Positions 35,470 through 45,748 of a stretch of 64,000 nucleotides of DNA are shown piece by piece. Numbering within the stretch: position 1 is the stretch's first letter; each line of letters begins with the position of its first letter. Both the position numbers and the translations under genes were made by a program. Location of the stretch: contig OX424559.1 of NCBI GenBank assembly GCA_949152475.1, forward strand, positions 38,919,119 to 38,983,118, read 5' to 3'. Source of the stretch: Terebella lapidaria (taxonomy: Eukaryota > Annelida > Polychaeta > Terebellida > Terebellidae). Under the pieces are notes generated by a model. It saw only the letters and a program-made list of their open reading frames with translations, made no database searches and had not been told where the DNA came from.

Positions 35470-36240
35470 CAGGAAAAATTAGCCCAAAGGCTAAGAAATG
35501 TTACCGGAGAAATGTACAGTGTTAGGTCACAAAGTCTGCAATGGTAATTTTTCAACAATGTCTGCCCAGGGGGAACATTGTTTTCTATATGTTTACAATT
35601 GATTCCTAAGTTGGAGAGTCGATAATGAGCGAGATATCCATTTCTTTGGAAAGTCGATAATGAGCGAGATATTATCCATTTCGTGCTCTGACCTTGAGAA
35701 TAAGGTCAAAGGTCAACTTAAAGCTTATGACAATATTCGCCATATGTCATTGCCTATATGTCCACAATTGATTCCTAAGCTGTAAAGTTGATAATAAGTA
35801 AGATATTAGCCACTTTGTTGTCTGACCTTGAAAATAAGATCAAAGGTCACGAAACCTTTCAGCATATATCATTCCCTATATGTCCACAATTGATTCCTCA
35901 GCTGTAAAGTCGATAATATAAAGCGATATATTGGCCATTTTGTGCTCTGACTTTGAAAATGAGATCAAGGCCAAATTCAAGGTCATCAGGAAATTCGACG
36001 TATATCATTTCCTATATGTCCACAATTGATTCCCAAGCCATAAAGTCGATAAGGAGCAAGATATTAGCCATTTTGTCCTGTGACCTTGAAAATTAGGTCG
36101 AATGTGAAATTCAAGGTTATGAGAATATTCAGCACACACATTTCCTTTATGTCCACAATTGATTCCTAATCTCTAATCTCAATATTAAGTGAGATATTAG
36201 CAATAATATGTCCCATTAAAAAGCAGAAGAGAATTTAACA
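35470..36240 (+). repeat. 135-bp satellite units inside the TIR element
   Basis: Starts at the same unit edge as block 1 (ATTAGCCCAAAGGCTAAGAA) and contains about five units, including a DR1-type AGGTCAAAGGTCA at 35703-35715. Either the element captured satellite or a later satellite element inserted into it. Confidence 0.75.
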
Positions 36241-36778
36241 TGGGGAAAGTCCTATTTGGGCCAAACTTAGACGTGTGGCAAAGGTACATAAGGGTGATCT
36301 TTTCAAACGATAATCTGAAAACCGTCTGAACAGTTTTTGAGACAATGGCCGCCAAAGCCCAAAATTGACCGTTTTTCTGACAAAAATGGGCGTCTCAAGG
36401 TCATTGAAGGTCACATTCAAGATCACCACCGAACCACAATATATGAATTCCTATTTGAATGTGTGATATATATATTTAAGCTCTATCTTGAAGTGTTCTA
36501 GGAGTTTACTCCATACAGCTCCCATTATGAAGGAAAAATTGCGTGAAATCCCAAAAATGGTTGGATATCACTCAAAACGAACAGTGACTTCATTTGGGAC
36601 GAAAAGGTTTTTTTTCTCACCAACCTGTGGAAAATTCAAAATGGCCACCACATGCAGACCGGCGATTCAAGGGCAACGAAACTTATACACTTCAGAAAGG
36701 TACATACGAGGAATCTTTTTGAACAAAAATCTCAAAACTGACCAGACAGTTTTTGAGAAAACAGCTAAAAACTGAATT
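36241..36778. repeat. Composite-repeat body fragment
   Basis: Contains the non-satellite part of the composite family (GGGGAAAGTCC, TTTGGGCC, CAATGGCCGCCAAAG, TTTTTCTGACAAAAATGGGC, AAAATGGCCACCACATGCAG), also found at 39780-40660, 42470-43640, 54315-54890 and 59680-60310. It is not coding: the frames are short and the same sequence is open differently in each copy. Confidence 0.7.
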
Positions 36779-37557
36779 CTGGGCCTTTTGAGTCTAAATA
36801 TTGGGCCTATCGATCGTCAAGGCACTCCATCTTTATACACAATGTCAAGGACCCAAATTAGCATGTTTTGAAACATAAATCTCAAAACTTTTTCTATTAT
36901 GTCGAGCCCGGGCACATGATTCACCTTATTTCACACCCAAAATGTTGTGCATACAGTCATATAATTAATAATTCACTCGAGGTAACTTTCACTGAAGACC
37001 ACACAGTATTGCTCGTGCAATAACAGTTGATTTCGTATTTCGTATGTACAAAATTTTCCGTTTCCCAATCGAAACAGCATGGATTACCAACCGGCGCCTT
37101 CTCTATACGTATCGTTTACCCACCGAAAGATCAATGGTTCCGAAAATCAGCAAATATTTATTAATAAAGCGATGTGAAATGTTTCTTTTCGGTGGGGATC
37201 AGGTAATACACCTTTCTCTTCACTCGTGTAACTTTTTGTGTGCACCAGACACATATTTAATCATCAGTGTTCATTTGTTCAAAACGGTGTGATTTTCATC
37301 GCATTTCACGTCACAAAAACGATATTACATCAAGTATAGCCCATTATAGAAGGTTTGGTCGACACTGAAGACTTTATACAACATTAGCGCATGTTTGTTT
37401 ATCTTTTGATTAACGATTACACCTATTTTTTCATACTTTATTGAGGAAAACAACACATACCCCCTTGTAGCTTGGCGTTTCCCAATCGAACATATCGTTT
37501 CCCAACCGAAAAATAGCGTTTCCCAATATCCTCTGCCGAAACGGATTCCGGACAGTG

Positions 37558-37908
37558 TGCTTTGACCTTGAAAATGAGATCAAAGGTCAAATTGAAGGTT
37601 ATCAGAATTTTCCAGAATGTATTCCCTGGCTATAAAGGCGATAAGAAGCGAGGTATTAGCGGGCATTGCGCTAAGACACATGGCTTGTGATCTATACATG
37701 CGTCGGATTTAAATGACAGAGCAGAGGTGTTTACTTCTTGCCGTGTATTGAATTCGGGTGTTGCCACCACGACTCCACGAGCGACACTTTTCTTGACAAT
37801 ACATGCTCTAACAACATTGGTTGAGATCTGAAGCCTGCAATATGTTAAAAATATTTCTCGGAGTAAGACACCCACAAGTGATTCAGCAATGTACAGATGT
37901 AGCACGTA
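37558..37908. other. Satellite remnant and 3' flank of the GMC gene
   Basis: 37558-37665 continues the interrupted 135-bp satellite. The rest is the region just downstream (minus strand) of the GMC stop codon. No clear polyadenylation hexamer stands out. Confidence 0.5.
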
Positions 37909-39711
37909 TTACTTATAATCTCCTTTGATGATGTCAGCTGCTTTTTCTGCTATCATCACTGTAGGCACATAAAGTCCACCAGACACAATCTTGGGCATGA
38001 TGGAGGCATCGACGACCCTGAGACCCCGTAAACCCCTCACTCGAAGGCCAGGGTCCACCACGGCTTTAGTGTCATCTACTGCACCCATTCGACATGTACC
38101 CGTCATGTGGTTCAGTGATATTGCCATATGACGCAGGTAGCACTCCCAGTATGGATCACTATCATACTCAAAACTATGACACTTTGGATGAGTACTATTG
38201 TCCAATGCAGCTCCAATTTCTTCGAATGCTTTGGTCTGCGCAATCTTCTGACCAAACCGAATACCTTCAATGAAGCTCGTGATGTCGTCTTGATCTGACA
38301 GGTAATTAGGATCAATGAGCGGATACTCGAAGGGGTTCTGAGACAGCAACCTCAATGTGCCGCTGTTTTTCATGTGTAAAAGAAACTGTAGGATGTGAAC
38401 ACCGTGTCTGTTCTCAACACCGCCATGACACGCCTCGAAAACACCGTCCATCAAGTTCATAGAATGAGAGAATCCGTCGGAAGCTTCCTTGCTCACGGCG
38501 TACAGTATTTCCGCTGGGTCGACCATCAAATGGGGCACCTTGTGATCTTTTTGTTGGCTCTTCGTTGATATAAATGCCGAAGCAGCAAGTGCACATGGGT
38601 TAGCGAGTTGTCCAGTTCCGAACAAAGCATGTTTGAGCCTCTCAAACGGAGTGCCGAGTGTTTCAGGAGTAATTGCCACGGGCTTCGAAAGTAACACTTG
38701 TGGACTGAGGCACATCATTTGGTCCTGGAAATTTTCACCAACGGGCAAATCTGCCTCAACTTGGATATGCAGTTCTTCGAGATGCCACTTCGGTCCCACC
38801 CCAGACAGCAACAGTATATGCGCAGACCCCACTGTGCCACCCGACAAGATGATTTCCTTGTTGGCTTTGACTTTCTGCAACCTGCCATTCCGGACAAACT
38901 CGACAGCGGTGGCCTGACCAGACTCAATATGCACCTTGGTGACGTGAGCCTCAGTCAGGAGGTGAACGTTTGATCTTTGCAGTGCCGGGCGGAGGTAGGC
39001 GTCAGCTGTGGACCAGCGAGCACCGTTCTTCGTTGTGGCCTGTACCTGGCTGAAAATTCCATCTTGTTCTGGCCCATTGTTGTCCCCAAGTTTGTATCCT
39101 AGTTCCATCCCAGCCTTTTGGAAAGCCTCTCCCACTGTAGAATTATTATCGGAAACTATCAGTGGACCGCTATCACCATAGTAACCAGACTTAACCAAGT
39201 CCGGATTCTGTATTGATTCGGCTTTCATGAAGTAAGGGAGAACATCTCTGTACGACCATCCTTCACAGCCAAGTTCTTCCTTCCAATAATTGTAGTCTTC
39301 TGCACTACCACGGATGTATATCATACAGTTCAGGCTACTGCTGCCACCTAGCATTTTACCACGCGGCAGTGCGCATCGCTTGTCCTTCATGGACTGACAC
39401 GCGTGTTTTTGAGGTTCCGTGAGGTACATCCAATCAGCAGCAGGGTTACCCCAGACTGCTGTAGCCTGCAGTGGGACTGATACAGTTGGAAACAACTGGT
39501 CATCAACACCTGCTTCCAAGACTAGAATCTTCCACTCCGCTAGTTCTGACAGACGATTTGCTAGAACATTGCCAGCAGTACCAGCTCCGACAATGATGAA
39601 ATCATAGGCATCACCCAGGATGTCTCTGGACGTGGCGCTGTTCTGTGGCCTCTCCCACTGGTGCACGGTGTACGCTATCAGTATCGTGAGAAGGACACTT
39701 TTCCAGTCCAT
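37909..39711 (-). CDS. GMC-family FAD-dependent oxidoreductase (choline/glucose dehydrogenase type)
   Basis: 600 residues in one coding exon. It oxidises an alcohol or sugar substrate using FAD; the substrate is unknown. A hydrophobic N-terminus (residues 5-18, VLLTILIAYTVHQW) suggests a signal peptide or anchor. The ADP-binding motif VGAGTAGNVLANRLSE lies at 41-56. GMC signature 1, RGKMLGGSSSLN, is at 117-128 and signature 2-like GTVGSAHILLLSGVGP is in mid-protein. The C-terminal NHMTGTCRMG supplies catalytic His535, followed by VVDPGLRVRG and VVDASIMPKIVSGG. Family members usually have GNTNAPT at the second catalytic position; here it is GGLYVPT, so Asn/His is replaced by Tyr581. Length is normal for the family. 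A splice acceptor (GGATTTTCAG) ends at 39738 on the minus strand, 26 bases before the ATG, implying a 5'UTR intron and supporting this start. Confidence 0.92.
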   Translation of the reverse strand: MDWKSVLLTILIAYTVHQWERPQNSATSRDILGDAYDFIIVGAGTAGNVLANRLSELAEWKILVLEAGVDDQLFPTVSVPLQATAVWGNPAADWMYLTEPQKHACQSMKDKRCALPRGKMLGGSSSLNCMIYIRGSAEDYNYWKEELGCEGWSYRDVLPYFMKAESIQNPDLVKSGYYGDSGPLIVSDNNSTVGEAFQKAGMELGYKLGDNNGPEQDGIFSQVQATTKNGARWSTADAYLRPALQRSNVHLLTEAHVTKVHIESGQATAVEFVRNGRLQKVKANKEIILSGGTVGSAHILLLSGVGPKWHLEELHIQVEADLPVGENFQDQMMCLSPQVLLSKPVAITPETLGTPFERLKHALFGTGQLANPCALAASAFISTKSQQKDHKVPHLMVDPAEILYAVSKEASDGFSHSMNLMDGVFEACHGGVENRHGVHILQFLLHMKNSGTLRLLSQNPFEYPLIDPNYLSDQDDITSFIEGIRFGQKIAQTKAFEEIGAALDNSTHPKCHSFEYDSDPYWECYLRHMAISLNHMTGTCRMGAVDDTKAVVDPGLRVRGLRGLRVVDASIMPKIVSGGLYVPTVMIAEKAADIIKGDYK

Positions 39712-39737
39712 TCTCGTTGTTATAGCAGCTGGAAGAC

Positions 39738-39747
39738 CTGAAAATCC
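39738..39747 (-). other. Splice acceptor in the 5' UTR of the GMC gene
   Basis: Minus-strand GGATTTTCAG followed by GTCTTCCAGC and then the ATG at 39711. The upstream first exon was not located. Confidence 0.5.
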
Positions 39748-39779
39748 AATTAATTCACTTTAAAGCACGCTTTCGTTCT

Positions 39780-40665
39780 ATCAGCAAAAAACATGAGGAT
39801 GGGTCACCCAGCAAAAGAAGTTAAAAGAAGTTACCCAAGTTTTTTTTAATGAGCCCATGGACTCGAAAAGTTACTGGAGAAATGTCCAGTGTTAATCCAC
39901 AGAGTCCAAAACTGGTAGGTTTTTTTTACTGAAATAACCATTTTTAGCTTACCGGCCTATTGATGGGCCGATAAGCTATTGTCGTGGTTTATCAAATAAC
40001 GTGGCAAATGACGTTTTTTTGCCTTGATGAATTTTTCTGAAAATTTACCAAAGCATTCCTTGGACTATTACCCTGAGTTTTTTTTTCGTTTTTTTATTCA
40101 ATCGTTTTTGCCGAAAAAAAATTGGACTTTGATGGCCATTTTGTCAAAAAAATGTCTGATCAGTTTTTAGATTTTTGTTTTAAAACACCCCCTCATGTAC
40201 CTATATGATGTGTATAAATTTCGTTGCCCTTGAATCGCCGGTCTGCGTGTGGCGGCCATTTTGATTTTTTGACGAATCGGCGATAAAAAAAATTTGTTTA
40301 TTCGTTTAGACCCATCTCCAGCAAAAAAAAAAAATTGGCCTTTGAAAAATTGTGTGGACTTTCATGCAATTTTCCTTCATATTAAACTACTATATCACTT
40401 CAAGATAGAGCCTGAGTAATGGCACATTCGAATGGGAAATCATACATTGCGGCTGGAATGGTGACTTTGAATTCGACCTTCAATGACCTTGGAAGGTCCA
40501 AACGACCTTTTTTTTGCAAAAAAAAATCGATGAGTTTGTCTTTGGCAGCCATTCTCCCAAAATCTATTCAGACAATTTTCCTCAAAATACCTAAGATTCT
40601 CCCTATTATACACATCACGAAAGTACATATGGGGAGTCTTGTGCATAAATAAGAAAAAATTAGGC
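39780..40665 (-). repeat. Composite-repeat body fragment
   Basis: Contains GAAAAGTTACTGGAGAAATG, GGCGGCCATTTTGATTTTTT, GTACCTATATGATGTGTATA and CCTTGAATCGCCGGTCTGCG, shared with 54600-54700 and 36640-36700. Several poly-A and poly-T runs. Non-coding; the frames here are repeat sequence. Confidence 0.7.
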
Positions 40666-41340
40666 CAAGGGCTAAAGATAGGTTACCGGACAATGTTTAA
40701 TATTTTAGATGTTAGCCAGGTCACTGGTTGAATTCAAGGTCAAGAGAATATTCAGCATATATAATATTAAGCATATATCATAACCACAGTTGATTGCTAA
40801 GCTGTAAATTCAATAATCAGCGAGATATTAGCAATTTTGTGTTGTGGCCTTGAAAATGAAGGGGCAAAGGTCAAATTCAAGGTCATCAAAATTTTCAGTG
40901 TATATCATTTTCTATATCATGTCCACAATTGATTCCCAAGCCATACAGTCAATAGAGGAGCAAGATATGAGCCAGTTTGTCCTTGAACCTTGAAAATGAG
41001 GTCAGAGGTCAAATTCAAGATCCGAGAATATTCAGCATATATCATTTCCTACATGTCCACAATTGATCCCTAAGCTGTAAAGTCGATAACAAGCGAGATA
41101 TTAGCCATTTTGTCCTATGACCTTGAAAATGTCGTCAAAGGTCAAATTCAAGGTCATCAGAATATTCAGCATATATCATTTCCTATATGTCCACAATTGA
41201 TTCCTAAGCTGTAGAGTCGATAATAAGTGAGATATCAGCCATTTTGTCCTGTGACCTTGAAAATGAGGTCAAAGGTCAAATTCAAGGTCATGACAATAAT
41301 CTGCATATATCATTTCCTATATGTTATAAAGCATAGGAGA
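40666..41340 (+). repeat. 135-bp satellite array, block 2
   Basis: Starts at a unit edge (TTAGGCCAAGGGCTAAAGAT, GGTTACCGGAC) and contains about four to five units. TGTCCACAATTGAT at 41054 and 41188 gives a period of 134. A DR1-type AGGTCAAAGGTCA lies at 41266-41278. Confidence 0.85.
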
Positions 41341-41740
41341 AATTAACATGGGAAAGTCCCATTTGGGCCGAGTTTGGGGCAAAATGGCCCACTTCGAACG
41401 ATTCAAGCGCAACGAAATTTATAGACATCATAGGAGTACATATGAGGAGTGTTATGTATCAAAAAGAAAAAAAGTTACTGAACAGATTTTGAGAAAATGG
41501 CCACCAAAGTCCAAAATCAGGCATTTTTCGTCGAAAACGGACGCCATTTTGAAAAAAATGCGGAAATCAAAAAACTAAAAAATACCTCCTTCTTGAATTA
41601 TTTTTAAGTATTTTTGTGCAAAATTTCAAAAGAATTCGCCCGTAAACAAAAAAGATAAAAATGTGGACGACGATGACGGACGACGACGAACGCAACGCCA
41701 TGCCAATAGGTTATCGGACTATAGGTACGGTAACCTAAAA
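41341..41740 (-). repeat. Composite-repeat body and hairpin end
   Basis: GGGAAAGTCCCATTTGGGCC, then GAAAACGGACGCCATTTTG, GATAAAAATGTGGACGACGA, then a (GAC)n-like run and the hairpin GGTTATCGGAC/GTACGGTAACC ending in TAAAAA. The next unit edge follows at once, so composite units are joined head to tail here. Confidence 0.75.
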
Positions 41741-42475
41741 ATTAGCCCAAGGGTTAAGAAAGGTTACCGGACAATATATATTTTAGATCTTAGCCTTTTG
41801 TCTGGTGACCTTAAAAACAAGGTCATTGGTCAATTCAAGGTCATGAGAATATTCACCATATATCATTTCCTATATGTTCGCAACTGATTCCAAAGCTGTG
41901 AAGTCGACAATAAGCGAGATATTAACCATTTTGCGCTCTGACCTTGAAAATGAGGTCAAAGGCCAAATTCAATGTCACGAGAATATTCTGCATATATCAT
42001 TTTCTATATGTCCACAATTGATTCCTAAGCTGTAAAGTTGATAATAAAAGAGATATTACCCATTTTGCGTTCTGACCTTGAAAATGAGGCCAAAGGTCAA
42101 ATTCAAAGTCACAAGAATATTATGGATATATCATTTCCTATATGTCCACGATTGATTCCTAAGTTGTAAAATCGATAATAAGCGAGATATTAGCCATTTT
42201 GTGCTATGACCTTGAAAATAAGGTCAAAGGTCAAATTTAAGGTCATCAGAATATTCAGCGTATATCCTTTCCTATATGTCCACAATTGATTCCTAAGCTG
42301 TAAAGTCGATAATAAGCGAGATATTAGCCATTTTGGGCTCTTGACCTTGAAAATGAAGTCAGAGGTCAAATTCAAGGTCACGTGAATATTCAGTATATAT
42401 CATTTCCTACATGTCCACAATTGATCCCTAAGCTGTAAAATCGATAATAAGTGAGATATCCCATTATAAAGCATA
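41741..42475 (+). repeat. 135-bp satellite array, block 3
   Basis: Starts with ATTAGCCCAAGGGTTAAGAA and GGTTACCGGAC and runs for about five units; TGTCCACAATTGAT at 42277 and 42412 gives a period of exactly 135. AGGTCAAAGGTCA lies at 42221-42233. Confidence 0.85.
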
Positions 42476-43640
42476 GGAGAATTTAACATGAGAAAGTCCC
42501 ATTTGGGCCAAGTGTGGCCCAAAATGGCCCACTTCGAGCGATTCAAGCGCAACGAAACTTATACACATCACAGTAGTACATATGAGGAGTGTTGTGTAAC
42601 AAAAAGAAAAAAGGTTACTGAACAGTTTTTGAGAAAATGGCCGCCATAGTCCAAAATCAGGCATTTTTCGTTGAAAACGGCCGCCATTTTGAAAAACATA
42701 GCACCAAGGGTGCTGTAGCTTACCGGCTATCATGTGAATTGCGTAGAATACTGAATACATATAAATTGTTACACTGGTGTTAAATAAAACATGATCGTAA
42801 ATGTTGATAGAAACACATTTTCTGTATGGACTATAAAACGAAATCAAGTAACATCTTGAAAGATTTTTTTCGTTAATGACAAATTTTCACAGACAGTCGA
42901 TTCAAAGGCAACAAAGCTTATACACATCACAAAGGTACATAAGGAACCGCAATATATGATTTCCCATTTGAATGTGCCAATACTTAGGCTCTATTTTGAA
43001 GTGTTCTATGAGATTACTCTGCATAGCTCCCATTCTGAAGGAAAAATTGGGTGAAATTTTCCAAGTCCAAACAAATTTTTTTTTTGCTGGAAACGGCCCA
43101 AAATGAATAGTGACTTGATTTGAGACAAAAAAATTTTTTTTTGCTGACCCGTCAAAAAACCAAAATGGCCGCCCCACGCAGACCGTCATTTCAAAGGCAA
43201 CAAAACTTATACACATCACAAAGGTACATAAGGAGAATCTTATACATGATTTTGAGGAAAACTGTCTGAATAGATTTCGAGAAAATGGTCACCAAAGGCA
43301 GAATTCATTGTTTTTTCGACAAAAAGGTCGTTTTGACCTTTCAAGGTCATTGAAGGTCAAATTCAAGGTCACCACTCAAACCGCAATATATAATTTCCCA
43401 TTTGAATGTGCCAATATTTAGACTCTACTTTGAAGTGTTCTAGGAGAAATGGCTCAAAATCAATAGTAACTGGATATTCGAAAAAAAAAAATTTTCGCCG
43501 ACCCTTCAAAAAATCTAAATGTCCACCACGCACAGGCCAACGGTTCAAGGGCAACAAAACTTATACACGACACAAAGCGACATAAGGTTTTTCTTTAGAA
43601 AATGACCGTCAAAGTCCAAAACTGCGATTGATCCTTAAAT
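42476..43640 (-). repeat. Composite-repeat body fragments
   Basis: Several rearranged pieces of the same body (AGAAAGTCCCATTTGGGCC, GAAAATGGCCGCCATAG, AAAATGGCCGCCCCACGCAG, TTCAAAGGCAACAAAACTTA). Pieces are repeated within the block at about 42500, 42900, 43180 and 43540. Non-coding. Confidence 0.7.
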
Positions 43641-43779
43641 GCAAAAATGTTGAAAGTGTTGAAGGTTGGTGGATGGTCGGCTGGACAGGTTGGAGGGTAA
43701 TCTGAAAATATTAGCTCAGAATCTCATTTCATGTAGGTCTATTGATCACCTGAGGGCTTTAATGCTACAGTCCCACTCT
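43641..43779. other. Spacer, nothing recognised
   Basis: Short segment between the composite repeats and the CCCGG-rich repeat. Confidence 0.4.
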
Positions 43780-44400
43780 CCCAGTCTGGGACCCGGATGA
43801 CTCCCGGATTTTTTTTACCCGCATTGGGCCGGTTGAGACCTGAGGGTGAAAAGAGTCGGAAAATTCGCGAAAAATGAGTTGCAGTCCCACTGTCCCGGAC
43901 GACCCCCGGTCGAAGGCCTCGGCTGGGTAAGACCTTTTATTTTTTGATTTTTTGATTCATTGAGCGCCCGGATCAGACCTGGTTAAACTCCCGGATAACA
44001 CCAGGTTATGCTAACCCCCCCCCCCCCTTCAAGTCAACTCCCGGTTAACAGTCAACTCCCAGACTGCTCCCGGTTCACCAAAACACCCATTTTTCATGCG
44101 GCTGACACCCGGTTGAGACCTGGTGTGGCAGGATTACACCAGGATGACTTCAAATTAATTCCCGCTGCTCCCAGTGGACTCCAGAATCCCCCCTCCCTCT
44201 GAGGGTCTCCCGGTTGAGACCCGGTTCGCCAAAAAAGTAAAACGTGTTTCATATTTTGGGCAAGTGCCCAGACGAGACCCGGTTTGCCACCTGGATCGAC
44301 ACAGTGTGCCCGTTTCAGACCCGGTTCAGACCCGATAGAGACCCGGTGTGGCCAGACAAGACCCGGTGAGGCCCGGGACTGGGTAAGGATTGATTGCATG
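43780..44400. repeat. Degenerate GAGACCCGGTT-type short repeat
   Basis: Many irregular copies of (R)AGACCCGGTT and ACTCCCGG(A/T)T spaced by 8 to 30 bases, with a C-run at about 44015-44027. The same block recurs at 44915-45060 as part of a tandem duplication. Confidence 0.7.
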
Positions 44401-45748
44401 TGATCGTCATGAACCTGGCAGTGACCAGCTGTCCATTCACTTATAATGTAAATATAAAGGTAACAAATTCATGAATTTACACACTTCCAATCAACGTGAA
44501 ACTTTGCTTTTCTTATTGTTAGCCATCAAGGATTACTAACCGAGACTCTGTTTCTTACTAAGCAATTTTAAATTTGTTAAATTCATCGTTTTCTTATGTC
44601 ATTTTCCGACCTATTTCTCAGTCTACAAAATACATTCACAACAGGGCGAGCGAAAGGTATTATGCTGTGCAGCAAATAGCTAATGAGGCCAGTAAAACGC
44701 ATAGGTGATTTGCACTCGGGTGCACCGAGGTGTTTGGGATTATGAATGTTCAGCTCATTGTATTCATCTCACAGAAAGTATAGCCCTAGATATTCTCATT
44801 ATTTTGACGACAACAAGGAATAAATATATGCAACTGCCAGTGCTTGTCAAGCAGAACACTCGAATCTTCGTTTTGGTGAAACGTATAAAATGATTTATCT
44901 AATCATCAAATTGCATATTTTGGGCGAGTGCCCAGACGAGACCCGGTTTGCAACCTGGATCGACAGTGTGCCCGTTTCAGACCCGGTTCAGACCCGATAG
45001 AGACCCGGTGAGGCCGGACAAGACCCGGTGAGGCCCGGTTCACGATCCGTGAGTCAATCGGGCGTCATACCAGGACTGGGGCTTAAGGATTGATTGCATG
45101 TGATCGTCATGAACCTGGCAGTGACCAGCTGTCCATTCACTTATAATGTAAATATAAAGGTAACAAATTCATGAAATTACACACTTCCAGTCAACGTGAA
45201 ACTTTGCCTTTCTTAATGTTAGCCATCAAGGATTACTAACCGAGACTCTGTTTCTTACTAAGCAATTTTAAATTTGTTAAATTCATCGTTTACATATGTC
45301 ATTTTCCGACCTATTTCCCAGTCTACAAAATACACTCACAACAGGGCGAGCGAAAGGAATTATGCTGTGCAGCAAATAGCTAATGAGGCCAGTAAAACTC
45401 ACAGGTGATTTGCACTCGGGTGCACCGAGGTGTTTGGGATTATGAATGTTCAGCTCATTGTATTCATCTCACAGAAAGTATAGCCCTAGATATTCTCATT
45501 ATTTTGACGGCCCAAGTATCATACCCTGCGCCATCCTCTATATTCAATAAGGATTAAAAAGGTGCGAGACGGATTAAATGGTATGTTTTCACTGGACGAG
45601 TAGTATTAAGGAGCAGTGTACGGTACTTGGGCCATTTTGACGACAACAAGGAATAAATATATGCAACTGCCAGTGCTTGTCAAGCAGAACACTCGAATCT
45701 TCGTTTTGGTGAAACGTATAAAATGATTTATCTAATCATCAAATTGTA
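44249..45748 (+). repeat. Tandem duplication, ~660-bp unit (44249-44912 and 44913-45748)
   Basis: CATATTTTGGGC(A/G)AGTGCCCAG starts each unit, and the units end ATGATTTATCTAATCATCAA. They are nearly identical except that unit 2 has extra CCCGG repeats and a 125-bp MITE. The high identity shows that the duplication is recent; the MITE came later. Confidence 0.85.
45509..45633. mobile_element. 125-bp MITE with perfect 8-bp target duplication
   Basis: Terminal inverted repeats GGCCCAAGTATCATACCCTG and (complement) GGCCCAAGTACCGTACACTG, flanked on both sides by ATTTTGAC (45501-45508, 45634-45641). The empty site is present in unit 1 of the duplication (ATTTTGACGACAAC), which proves insertion. 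It is related to the MITE at 9464. The 8-bp duplication fits hAT, P or Merlin type transposases. Confidence 0.92.

Larger units (their letters stand above)
34758..37557. mobile_element. 2.8-kb element with ~440-bp terminal inverted repeats, inserted in the satellite
   Basis: Begins CACTGTCCGGAATCCG and ends with its exact complement. The arms 34758-35215 and about 37110-37557 are inverted copies. The satellite unit broken at 34757 resumes at 37558 (TGCTTTGACCTTGAAAATGA), which supports a single insertion. Subterminal repeats of GGGAAACGATA recur several times in each arm. The interior (35470-36778) carries satellite units and composite-repeat sequence and no transposase, so it is non-autonomous. 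I see no clear target duplication. A related 997-bp copy lies at 47533. Confidence 0.7.

Noticed and set aside
35190-35525. 111-codon frame after a TTCCAACAG acceptor-like site inside the TIR element
   Set aside because: No motif, partly inside the TIR arm, and ends in composite-repeat sequence.
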